Positions 1 through 6,004 of a stretch of DNA of 8,573 nucleotides are shown piece by piece. The stretch is from Firmicutes bacterium UBA4882. Its GTDB lineage: Bacteria; Bacillota; UBA4882. The first letter of the stretch is position 1. Each line of letters opens with the position of its first letter. The stretch covers positions 19,765-28,337 of the forward strand of contig DHDG01000046.1 in the NCBI GenBank assembly GCA_002399265.1, read 5' to 3'. The notes beneath the pieces were generated by a model that searched no databases, was not told where the DNA came from, and saw only the letters and a program-made list of their open reading frames with translations. The translations under genes were made by a program, and so were the position numbers.

Positions 1-329
1 TCACGATAAAGAATATAGGCTTTGGCTGTCTTGGCATGCCCGGTTTCAATGAGCACTTTTTCAACGGCATCCTGTACTTCTTCCACCGACGGAATCCCAG
101 ATGCCATAACTTTAGACAGATAGTTGACTACGACTTCCGCCAATTCACCGGCCAGCATCCTGTCTTCGCCGCCTACGGCACGAGCAGCTTTGAAAATTGC
201 TTCCGTGATTTTTTCCTTTTCGAACGATACAATGCGGCCGTCACGTTTGCGAACAGAATGAAAGTTACGCTCGTTAGTGCGGTGTGGTACGGCTGCAATT
301 CCTTCCTGAATTTGTTCACGCGCTTTCAG
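1..329 (-). CDS. Ribonucleotide reductase, N-terminal ATP-cone (partial, runs off left edge)
   Basis: The visible 109 codons form an ATP-cone, the allosteric nucleotide-binding domain at the N-terminus of many ribonucleotide reductases. Its signature starts near residue 26 (SVRKRDGRIVSFEKEKI) and ends with IPSVEEVQDAVEKVLIETG and TAKAYILYR. The enzyme would reduce ribonucleotides to deoxyribonucleotides in the cytoplasm. The catalytic domain lies outside the window, so class II (B12-dependent) and class III (anaerobic glycyl-radical) cannot be told apart, and a stand-alone ATP-cone protein is not excluded. The gene directly follows nrdR, a common arrangement in Firmicutes. There is no ATG, GTG or TTG in frame before the ATP-cone, and an in-frame stop lies at 333-335. 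The start is therefore inferred to be CTG at 329-327, overlapping the nrdR stop as CTGA. Domain identity is secure; the start is less so. Confidence 0.85.
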   Translation of the reverse strand, partial: MKAREQIQEGIAAVPHRTNERNFHSVRKRDGRIVSFEKEKITEAIFKAARAVGGEDRMLAGELAEVVVNYLSKVMASGIPSVEEVQDAVEKVLIETGHAKTAKAYILYR

Positions 330-796
330 TTGTCATCGCCTCCTGATAGCCTGATAAATTTCTCAATCTCATGCTTTAAGCTGTTAATATCGGCGAACTG
401 ACGGTATACGGAAGCAAACCTTACATAAGCAACCGCATCAATCTCCTTCAAATGATCCATGACCAGTTCCCCAATGGCGCTGCTACTAACTTCCCGTTCA
501 CCGCTTTGCGTCAGCTCGCGTTCAACTGCGGCAGCCAGTTCCTCGAGCGCTGCCATGGAAATCGGGCGTTTTTCGCAGGCTTTCAAAATACCCTGCAATA
601 CCTTCGCGCGATCGAAGCGCTGCCGGCTGCCATCCTTCTTGATCACCATCAGCGGGACTTCCTCAATTCTTTCGAAAGTGGTAAAGCGACGTCCACACGC
701 GGAACATTCCCGGCGCCGCCTGATGGCTGCTCCTTCTTCAGTCGGTCTGGAATCAAGCACACGCGTATCCTCATAAAAGCAGGATGGACACTTGAT
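326..796 (-). CDS. nrdR: Transcriptional repressor NrdR
   Basis: NrdR is a zinc-ribbon, ATP-cone protein that binds paired NrdR boxes and represses ribonucleotide reductase genes when dATP is plentiful. From the inferred start the protein has 156 residues, the usual family length. The zinc ribbon carries C3 and C6 (KCPSC) and C31 and C34 (CSAC), with the family stretch DSRPTEEGAAIRRRREC between them. The ATP-cone begins near residue 49 (LMVIKKDGSRQRFDRAKV) and runs to about residue 140. Family members begin M-K/R-C-P, and here that M position is ATC (796-794), seven bases after GGAGG. GTG codons in frame upstream (814-812 and further) would add residues such as VGGGDR, but no Shine-Dalgarno precedes them. 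The gene has its own promoter with two NrdR boxes, and its stop overlaps the downstream reductase. Function is secure; the start codon is inferred. Confidence 0.95.
   Translation of the reverse strand: MKCPSCFYEDTRVLDSRPTEEGAAIRRRRECSACGRRFTTFERIEEVPLMVIKKDGSRQRFDRAKVLQGILKACEKRPISMAALEELAAAVERELTQSGEREVSSSAIGELVMDHLKEIDAVAYVRFASVYRQFADINSLKHEIEKFIRLSGGDDN
327..344 (-). promoter_or_regulatory. Ribosome binding site with inferred CTG start for the reductase gene
   Basis: A perfect AGGAGG (344 to 339) lies inside the last codons of nrdR. Nine bases separate it from CTG at 329-327. The CTG overlaps the nrdR TGA as CTGA, which is the usual ATGA stop/start overlap with C in place of A. The nearby ATG at 336-334 is only 2 bases from the Shine-Dalgarno, is in another frame, and gives just six codons (MTTESA). 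A base error in the sequence is the main alternative. Confidence 0.6.
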
Positions 797-809
797 GCGA
801 TCACCTCCC
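794..809 (-). promoter_or_regulatory. Extended Shine-Dalgarno with inferred ATC start of nrdR
   Basis: The minus strand reads GGGAGGTGATCGCATC, ending at the inferred start. GGAGGTGATC is fully complementary to the 3' tail of Firmicute 16S rRNA. The gap from GGAGG to ATC is 7 bases, which is optimal. No ATG, GTG or TTG lies at a suitable distance in the nrdR frame. An unusually strong ribosome site could compensate for a weak start codon. Confidence 0.6.
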
Positions 810-822
810 CCCACGTCAAAAC

Positions 823-838
823 GCACAATATATAGTGG
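823..838 (-). promoter_or_regulatory. NrdR box 1 (proximal, at the transcription start)
   Basis: The minus strand reads CCACTATATATTGTGC. This matches the published NrdR box pattern (acaCwATATATwGtgt, from memory) at all but the two outermost positions. The core CTATATATTG is at 835 to 826. The box lies just downstream of the -10 element at 846-851, where a bound repressor would block initiation. Confidence 0.85.
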
Positions 839-845
839 TGAAGTT

Positions 846-874
846 ATCATAACATACCATATATAGGTTGTCCA
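846..874 (-). promoter_or_regulatory. Sigma-A type promoter of nrdR
   Basis: The -35 element TGGACA (874-869) and -10 element TATGAT (851-846) are separated by 17 bp. TG one base before the -10 makes it an extended -10. The start site would be near 839, giving a leader of about 43 nt before the inferred ATC. NrdR box 2 occupies the spacer and box 1 the start site, so repression by promoter occlusion is expected. The promoter lies just past the DUF72 stop. Confidence 0.8.
854..869 (-). promoter_or_regulatory. NrdR box 2 (distal, between -35 and -10)
   Basis: The minus strand reads AACCTATATATGGTAT. Its core CTATATATGG differs at one position from the core of box 1, and the outer bases are less conserved. 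It is separated from box 1 by 15 bp. The centres are 31 bp apart, about three helical turns, which is the spacing known for paired NrdR boxes. The box fills the promoter spacer. Confidence 0.8.
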
Positions 875-891
875 GTGCTCCTGCGTGCCGC

Positions 892-1707
892 TCAAAACAA
901 GCCGCCCTGCACCTCTGTTCCGGTACTTAAACCCAGGATCTCAGCCATCATGTGAGCGTTCCGGACAGCTTTGCCAGCATGACAGTTATTAAAAAGGATG
1001 AATGTATTACGGCTTCCCGCACTGATTTGTTTGATTTTAGGAACCCACTCTTGTAGCTCTGCGGTGCTGTACAAATAATCGTAACGTTCTCCGGGAAAGT
1101 CCTGTTTCCACCATTTGGCCGCATTCCTCCCATGAAAACGCACGTAACCGATCTCGCCCGCCACAGCGGCGATCGACGGAAAGAGGCCTTTCAGCCGTGG
1201 TTCGTCAACACAACAGAATGACAAGTTCAGGCGATCCAACAAGGCGATCGTTTCTGCATCAGCCCATTCGCTGTTGCGAAACTCAATGACCACAGGAGCC
1301 TGCGGCAGCCGCTCCCGCACATATTCAAGATAGGAGCAGTTAGCCGCTTTTTTACGAAAAGACCATGGAAACTGGACTAGTATGCATCCAAGCCTGCCGG
1401 TGTCCGCCAGCGGACGCAACGCCCTACTGAAGTCGGAGAACAAGGCGGCGCGTGTTTCAGAATCCGAAGGCAGTTCATGCGTCATCTCCCGATAGGCTTT
1501 GACGCAAAACTGAAAGTCCTTTGGCGCGCGGGAGCCTAGCGACGCCATCGTCTTTTCGTTTGGCATGCGGTAATAAGTATAGTCCAGCTCTACCATTGAG
1601 AAATGGCGTGTGTAATAAGAAAACATTGCATTTCTGGTCGTACCGGGCGGATAAAAAGGTCCCACCCAGTCCGGAAAGCTGAACCCGGATGTGCCAATCG
1701 TCAGCAT
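892..1707 (-). CDS. DUF72 (YecE) family protein
   Basis: This is a full-length 271-residue DUF72/YecE protein. The family folds as a TIM barrel and has no settled biochemical function. Conserved family stretches are visible in order: IGTSGFSFPDWVGPFYP (4-20), VELDYTYYRMP near 39-49, VQFPWSF (111-117), IEFRNSEW (141-148), YVRFHGRN (188-195) and FNNCHAGKAVRNA (239-251). There is no signal peptide or membrane segment, so it should be cytoplasmic. The ATG lies 6 bp after the dinB stop, and its Shine-Dalgarno (GGAG, 9 bases upstream) is inside the last codons of dinB. Co-transcription and translational coupling with the polymerase are therefore likely, which puts it in the inferred SOS operon. Family assignment is firm; the role is unknown. 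Confidence 0.92.
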   Translation of the reverse strand: MLTIGTSGFSFPDWVGPFYPPGTTRNAMFSYYTRHFSMVELDYTYYRMPNEKTMASLGSRAPKDFQFCVKAYREMTHELPSDSETRAALFSDFSRALRPLADTGRLGCILVQFPWSFRKKAANCSYLEYVRERLPQAPVVIEFRNSEWADAETIALLDRLNLSFCCVDEPRLKGLFPSIAAVAGEIGYVRFHGRNAAKWWKQDFPGERYDYLYSTAELQEWVPKIKQISAGSRNTFILFNNCHAGKAVRNAHMMAEILGLSTGTEVQGGLF

Positions 1708-1713
1708 CTAGAA

Positions 1714-2898
1714 TCACTCCATTTTGGAAGGCACCTGCAAAAACGAGGCCCTCTGAATCACGTTATCGCCGTACTTGTCTTTTAGCATGTCAACAGTCTG
1801 AACCAGTTTATCCTGTTCCATAGTGCGGGGGAACAGCCCCAGTTGCCTCTCAAGGTGCTTGACGCTTGAAAACCCGGAAACATTGACACCTATTAACCGG
1901 ACTGGTTCTCCCAGCCAGTTCGCACGCAGCATCGCGGCAATGTCGGCAAAGATTTCTTCGGCGTTATCTGTAAAACCGCTACGCGTTCGCGAACGGGTAA
2001 TCGTCTTAAAGTCGGCGCTGCGTAGTTTCAGCGTCACTGTCCTGCCCCGGTAACCGGCATGCCGCATACGCCTGGCAACAGCGTCGCAGAGAAACAGTGC
2101 ACAACGCATGATCCGTTCCTGATCAGTAGTATCTTCGGGAAGCGTCAATTCGTGCCCGCATGATTTACTGGATAGCACCATGGCAGGATCTACCGGCGAA
2201 TGGTCGATGCCGTTCGACGATTGCCAGATCAAATAACCGTTGGCCCCGAACATCCTTTTTAACACATCCGGAGGGATGTGCGCAAGGTCCCCGATGGTCC
2301 CAATCCCGTCCTGTTTAAGCCGGGCAGCTGTTTTTTCACCAATTCCGTGCAGTTTTTCAACTGCCAGCGGCCATACTTTGTCGGCAACCTCCTCCAGCCT
2401 TATTAGCATAAAGCCATCCGGTTTATACATCTCCGTCGCTATTTTGGCCAGCAGTTTATTAGGGCCAACCCCAATGCTGCAGCTCAACCCCGTTTCCGCA
2501 CGGATGCGTTTTTTGATTGTGGTAGCCAGTGCCGCCACTCCGTGCGGCTGAACAGCAGGACATCCTGTCAGATCAAGAAACGATTCGTCGATTGAGTATG
2601 GTTCAACTTTCGGGGTAAATTCACACAAAATGCTCACAATCTTTAGTGAGATCGCGATGTATTTTTGAGGATTACTCTCAATGAACACTGCTGCTGGAGC
2701 CATTCTGCGGGCTGCGCTGGCCGGCATACCGGATTTGATTCCAAACCTGCGGGCTTCATACGAAGCAGTTGTTACGACACTACGCGCAAGCGGAAAGCCG
2801 CATACTACAATGGGTTTGCCCTTCAGCGATGGTACTTCCGCCTGTTCCACCGCAGCGAAATAGGCGTCCATATCAACATGCATAATTAGACGTTCCAT
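1714..2898 (-). CDS. dinB: DNA polymerase IV (Y-family translesion polymerase)
   Basis: The gene encodes a complete Y-family polymerase of 394 residues that copies past damaged template bases. The palm carries the metal ligands in HVDMDAYFAAVEQ (D9 and D11, with F14 at the steric-gate position) and YSIDESFLDLTG (D104 and E105). The finger/palm stretches SYEARRFGIKSGMP and SIGVGPNKLLAKIATE are intact. A helix-hairpin-helix (LHGIGEKTAARLKQDGIGTIGDL, broken here as LHGIGEKTAARL and IGTIGDL) and a little-finger domain follow. QLGLF at 352-356 fits the sliding-clamp binding motif. I chose ATG 2898 because the protein then begins MERLIMHVDMD like the family and has a weak GGTGG upstream. TTG 2919 would add seven residues and has no ribosome site. 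It follows orf86 closely and is controlled by the LexA-box promoter. Confidence 0.96.
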   Translation of the reverse strand: MERLIMHVDMDAYFAAVEQAEVPSLKGKPIVVCGFPLARSVVTTASYEARRFGIKSGMPASAARRMAPAAVFIESNPQKYIAISLKIVSILCEFTPKVEPYSIDESFLDLTGCPAVQPHGVAALATTIKKRIRAETGLSCSIGVGPNKLLAKIATEMYKPDGFMLIRLEEVADKVWPLAVEKLHGIGEKTAARLKQDGIGTIGDLAHIPPDVLKRMFGANGYLIWQSSNGIDHSPVDPAMVLSSKSCGHELTLPEDTTDQERIMRCALFLCDAVARRMRHAGYRGRTVTLKLRSADFKTITRSRTRSGFTDNAEEIFADIAAMLRANWLGEPVRLIGVNVSGFSSVKHLERQLGLFPRTMEQDKLVQTVDMLKDKYGDNVIQRASFLQVPSKME

Positions 2899-2911
2899 GC
2901 CGTGCCACCAA

Positions 2912-3172
2912 TCAATCAAAGTAAATTTTGATCAGAAGCCAACGCAAGTCTTTGGTGCTGAATACCAGCTCGTAAAGATTAGGAGCATCCGTAGTAACCG
3001 CGTAAAAATAGCGGCGAAACTGCCCTTCTAAATCTGTCCACATGCTGGTAACCTCTTTGACTGCATAACGCCTGCCATGCCACTTAAAGAGTCGTGGAAC
3101 CAGCCGGCCTCCAAAAAAAGCTGCCATCACGTCAACCGGTTCATCTATCTTTTCGACCACTCTGTTTATCAC
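2912..3172 (-). CDS. Small protein ahead of dinB, possibly DUF6504-like
   Basis: This 86-codon gene is the first of the inferred SOS operon. Its sequence shows no signal peptide or membrane helix. The central pattern FKWHGRRYAVKEV, followed by W, an aromatic-rich strand (RRYFYAV), YELVFSTKD and RWLLIKIYFD, suggests a small beta barrel. That pattern resembles DUF6504, small proteins encoded near translesion polymerases in Actinobacteria. I make the comparison from memory and hold it loosely. The start is uncertain: GTG 3172 has GGCGG only 2 bases away, while GTG 3160 lies 11 bases after GGGAG. The stop lies 13 bp before the preferred dinB ATG and overlaps the alternative TTG start. Position and control point to a job in damage tolerance. 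Confidence 0.75.
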   Translation of the reverse strand: MINRVVEKIDEPVDVMAAFFGGRLVPRLFKWHGRRYAVKEVTSMWTDLEGQFRRYFYAVTTDAPNLYELVFSTKDLRWLLIKIYFD

Positions 3173-3179
3173 TCCCGCC

Positions 3180-3193
3180 CGAACATATGTTCG
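3180..3193. promoter_or_regulatory. LexA (SOS) box
   Basis: CGAACATATGTTCG is a perfect 14-bp palindrome. It matches the Firmicute LexA/DinR operator CGAAC-N4-GTTCG exactly. It begins about two bases after the predicted start site of the orf86-dinB-DUF72 promoter and ends 7 bp before the first possible start codon. LexA bound here should block transcription until the SOS response is induced. Confidence 0.92.
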
Positions 3194-3201
3194 ATATTCT
3201 T

Positions 3202-3230
3202 AGTATAACGCTGTCTCTGACACATGTCAA
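3202..3230 (-). promoter_or_regulatory. Sigma-A type promoter of the orf86-dinB-DUF72 operon
   Basis: A consensus -35 TTGACA (3230-3225) and a -10 TATACT (3207-3202) are separated by 17 bp. The predicted start is near 3195, right at the LexA box. The untranslated leader would be only about 23 nt. The strong elements imply high expression once LexA is removed. Confidence 0.88.
3218..3229. repeat. Inverted repeat TGACACATGTCA over the -35 element
   Basis: TGACA and TGTCA form inverted arms separated by 2 bp. The right arm is part of the -35 element of the SOS promoter, so part of the symmetry follows from the promoter itself. It could be an operator for a second regulator, or for the divergent solute-binding gene, but I know no regulator with this site. 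Confidence 0.35.
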
Positions 3231-3319
3231 GCGCAGGCGGTTGCCAGCAAAATAATCGCGTTTGAGCAGGATTTAACGGCCACTTCACAGAATTTCTTGG
3301 GATTACGAGGAGGTTTGTT

Positions 3320-5050
3320 ATGATGCGCCGCTTTTTAACGATTCTGCTTCTGAGCTGCTTTACCGGAATACTCCTATTGCCCGCCGTGGATGCCACCGTA
3401 CCAATTACTTACAAAAAATCCGATCTCAAGGCCGGACGCTATGGCGGTACAATTATCAGTGCAATCGTTGGCGAACCGTCTTCATTCAATCCTCTCGCAG
3501 CCAACAATGCACAGACGCAGGAGTTGCTGCGGGTCGTTTTTGACTCACTGGCAGAAATAAATCCCGATAGTCTGGCCATTGAGCCTGCACTGGCCGAAAA
3601 GTGGACGGTTAGTAAAGACGCTCTGCTATGGCAGTTTGTTTTACGTCAGGGCCTCAACTGGTCGGACGGCGCGCCACTCACTTCCAAAGATGTGCTTTTT
3701 TCTTTGGATCTTTTTATGAATAATGTCAACTCAGGCATTTGGCGCAACTACTGGACTGCCGTTGATCTTAATGTATCATATCGGGCAATGGACGACAGAA
3801 CTGTCGAATTTAGGCTCGCCCATCCCTGCCCGTATCTGCCAATAATCCTGCCGCCCATATTGCCGCAACATGCTTTCGTAAATACCGCAAACAATCAGTC
3901 CCTCAGCCAAATCTGGCCGGCACAGTTTGATCTAAGTATGATTGTGGGCACCGGCCCCTTTATCCCGCAGGAATATGTGCCAGGCGTTGGCGTCACTTAC
4001 ACACGCAATCCTTTTTATTGGCGTGCCGATCGCTCCCAAAATGTACTGCCCTACGGGGATCGCTGGACGGTACGCATTTTTAGCTCCGAATCCAAACTAC
4101 TTGAGAGTTTCCAAAGGAATGAACTCGATTGGGCAGCCATCAGTACTGCGCAGAGAGATTCCTTCATGCGCAACCGGCGTGCCGGTCGCTATGAATGCAT
4201 TGATTCCAAAGACAGCCTGCAGAACACCTTCTTCGTCTTTAATCAGAATCCAGGTGCACCGCCATACAAGGCAAACGAAGCACCACTGACATGGTTTCGG
4301 AATCCCGCGTTCCGGAAGGCAATTGCATATGTCATTGACCACAGCGCCATCATCCGGGATATTTATTCTGGTTATGCTGCTGAAAGGCAAACGATTATCC
4401 CGCCTGTTTTGAAGGATTATTACTATGCACGCGTTTCCAAGTATTCCTCGATTCTGCGCAAAGAAGAAGATCTGCTTGAAGAGGCCGGATTTATGCCAGG
4501 CCGCGACAAAGTGCTCTACGATAACAAAGGAAATCGCGTGGAATTTCCGATCATGGTAACGATCGAACGCCCGGATCTGGTTGAAATGGCCGGCTTAATC
4601 GCCCGACAGCTTCAGCGCGTCGGTATTACGGCTTTTGTGAAACCCGTCTCCGCCGCAGCCATGTCCGCCGCTCTGCAGGAAAACTATCAATGGCAAACCG
4701 CGATTATCCCGGTGACGTCTCATCCAGAACCCGGCTTGCAGCTGGATCTGTGGCACTCTTCGGGATCCTTGCATTATTGGAACCCACGACAAACCACGCC
4801 CCTTACTTCATGGGAATCCAGTATTGATCAAATCCTGGCTGAACTGAGCACTACCAGTGATCACCGGAAACGCGCTGATCTGTATGAAACCCTGCAGGTT
4901 ATAATCGCGGAGGAACTACCGCTGATTCCGCTCCCGGTACAAAACGAGGTTTACGCTGTCCGCTCACGCATCAAAAACGCTGATGAAATTCCATTGTATG
5001 GTGGTTTAGCAAACCGTCTCCCGAACTTTTGGATTGGCTTCAGCCCCTGA
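3320..5050 (+). CDS. Extracellular solute-binding protein, family 5 (peptide/nickel ABC type)
   Basis: The protein has 576 residues, typical of family-5 binding proteins that deliver peptides, nickel or other solutes to ABC importers. A Sec signal occupies about residues 1-25: MMRR, a hydrophobic core, then the probable cleavage site AVDA before T26. Family motifs follow: YGGTIISAIVGEPSSFNPL near 41-59, then PALAEKWTVS, WSDGAPLTSKDVLFSLD, VGTGPF and NPFYW. The C-terminal lobe includes FRKAIAYVIDH and EELPLIPLP. Cys13 sits in LLSC, which is too early and poorly matched for a lipobox, so the protein looks soluble and periplasmic rather than lipid-anchored. AGGAGG lies 6 bases before ATG 3320. 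No permease or ATPase genes are adjacent, so the transporter partner is unknown. I see no convincing promoter in the 3231-3300 stretch. Confidence 0.93.
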   Translation: MMRRFLTILLLSCFTGILLLPAVDATVPITYKKSDLKAGRYGGTIISAIVGEPSSFNPLAANNAQTQELLRVVFDSLAEINPDSLAIEPALAEKWTVSKDALLWQFVLRQGLNWSDGAPLTSKDVLFSLDLFMNNVNSGIWRNYWTAVDLNVSYRAMDDRTVEFRLAHPCPYLPIILPPILPQHAFVNTANNQSLSQIWPAQFDLSMIVGTGPFIPQEYVPGVGVTYTRNPFYWRADRSQNVLPYGDRWTVRIFSSESKLLESFQRNELDWAAISTAQRDSFMRNRRAGRYECIDSKDSLQNTFFVFNQNPGAPPYKANEAPLTWFRNPAFRKAIAYVIDHSAIIRDIYSGYAAERQTIIPPVLKDYYYARVSKYSSILRKEEDLLEEAGFMPGRDKVLYDNKGNRVEFPIMVTIERPDLVEMAGLIARQLQRVGITAFVKPVSAAAMSAALQENYQWQTAIIPVTSHPEPGLQLDLWHSSGSLHYWNPRQTTPLTSWESSIDQILAELSTTSDHRKRADLYETLQVIIAEELPLIPLPVQNEVYAVRSRIKNADEIPLYGGLANRLPNFWIGFSP

Positions 5051-5138
5051 TAGTCTCCGACCAGCCCCAGATCTGCGGGCCGCCAGCCGCCAGCGCATCA
5101 GTGCACCACACTGTGCCTACTGGTCACCCCACTACAAC

Positions 5139-5188
5139 AAAAAAGGTCCTGCGCTCGTTCAAAGCGAAGGGCCTTTCGGCTTTTTCTT
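5139..5188. terminator. Bidirectional intrinsic terminator
   Basis: AAGGTCCTGCGCT (5143-5155) pairs with AGCGAAGGGCCTT (5163-5175) around a 7-base loop. The stem is 13 bp with one G-U pair and one mismatch. On the minus strand the stem runs directly into TTTTTT, ideal for the HAD gene. On the plus strand a T-rich run starts at 5181, weaker but usable for the solute-binding gene. It lies between two convergent genes. Confidence 0.8.
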
Positions 5189-5228
5189 TATAACCAAAGG
5201 CGAAACTAAGCTAAAGCTATAGATAAAA

Positions 5229-5939
5229 CTAAAGCTGGGCGATCAGCGCCACAAAATCCTGCAAAGTTCCCTGATAATCCGGTTCATACTTTTTCGTCTC
5301 ATGCCTTTGGATCGTATACTCATTGATCACCAGAAAGGTTTGCATTCCTACGGATGACGCCACCAAGTCTTCCTCGGCATCATTCCCCACCATCAGCGCG
5401 TCCTCAGGCCGACATTCGATTTTGTCCAATATTTCCAGGTAGTATTGCGGATTGGGCTTACAGGCATGCATATTTTCATAGCTGGTGATCAGTTTAAAAG
5501 GAGCTTTTTCAAAACCGCCCCAGCGCATGCGGTGCTGCATCGCTGCGAGCGGAAAGACCGGATTAGTAGCCAAGACTATATCGCAGCCTTTGTCGGCCGC
5601 CGCATTGACTGCCGGTAAGGCATACGGTTCCACCTTCGTCAGCGGTTGTAGTTTGCCGAACTCCTCCTGATAAAAACGATTGAAAAGCGGCATCCACTCG
5701 GCGCTATTCCAGCCTGTTGCGCCAAAAAAGTGATTGCTGAATGCTTCTGCATTTGTCAGGGAAGGATCCTCATTGGACACCATGGCGTTGGTGGCGGCCA
5801 TCAATTGCTTAATGAAATAGCGCTCGTCTGCGCGGTCTGCTACAAAATCCCCCAGCCGCTTCACATAACCGGACAAGAAAACCTCGTACATATCCACACC
5901 CAGTAAAGTTCCGTCCATGTCAAATAATACAGCTTTCAT
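5229..5939 (-). CDS. HAD-superfamily hydrolase
   Basis: This is a complete 236-residue HAD-fold phosphatase-like enzyme. All four motifs are present: motif I DMDGTLL with nucleophile D7 and acid D9, motif II LATNP (T125, N126), motif III K161 in CKPNP, and motif IV GNDAEED with D187 and D191. Residues of roughly 15-90 form a helical cap, which sets substrate choice. The substrate cannot be read from sequence. No signal peptide is present, so it should be cytoplasmic. AGAGGA lies 9 bases before the ATG. The amidohydrolase upstream ends 65 bp away on the same strand and no promoter or terminator is obvious between them, so they are probably co-transcribed. A hairpin terminator follows. Confidence 0.9.
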   Translation of the reverse strand: MKAVLFDMDGTLLGVDMYEVFLSGYVKRLGDFVADRADERYFIKQLMAATNAMVSNEDPSLTNAEAFSNHFFGATGWNSAEWMPLFNRFYQEEFGKLQPLTKVEPYALPAVNAAADKGCDIVLATNPVFPLAAMQHRMRWGGFEKAPFKLITSYENMHACKPNPQYYLEILDKIECRPEDALMVGNDAEEDLVASSVGMQTFLVINEYTIQRHETKKYEPDYQGTLQDFVALIAQL

Positions 5940-6004
5940 GCCAACCGTTCCTCTCTATCTCATGACCAATCGCAATTACCTGATCGCCAATTGCCCAGGC
6001 ATCA

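Noticed and set aside
36..401. 121-codon plus-strand frame over the reductase ATP-cone
   Set aside because: It is antisense to a clear ATP-cone and to the end of nrdR, has no ribosome site and shows no family features.
452..835. Plus-strand frames of 127 and 105 codons over nrdR
   Set aside because: They are antisense shadows of NrdR, whose zinc ribbon and ATP-cone are unmistakable on the other strand.
3169..3396. 75-codon minus-strand frame across the dinB/solute-binding intergenic region
   Set aside because: It runs through the SOS promoter and LexA box, overlaps the signal peptide of the solute-binding gene, and lacks a ribosome site.
5034..5222. 62-codon plus-strand frame after the solute-binding gene
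   Set aside because: It reads through the terminator hairpin and has no ribosome site or recognisable protein character.
5972..5994. Inverted repeat GCAATT ... AATTGC between the amidohydrolase and HAD genes
   Set aside because: Six AT-rich base pairs around an 11-base loop with no T-tract; too weak to call a terminator or operator.
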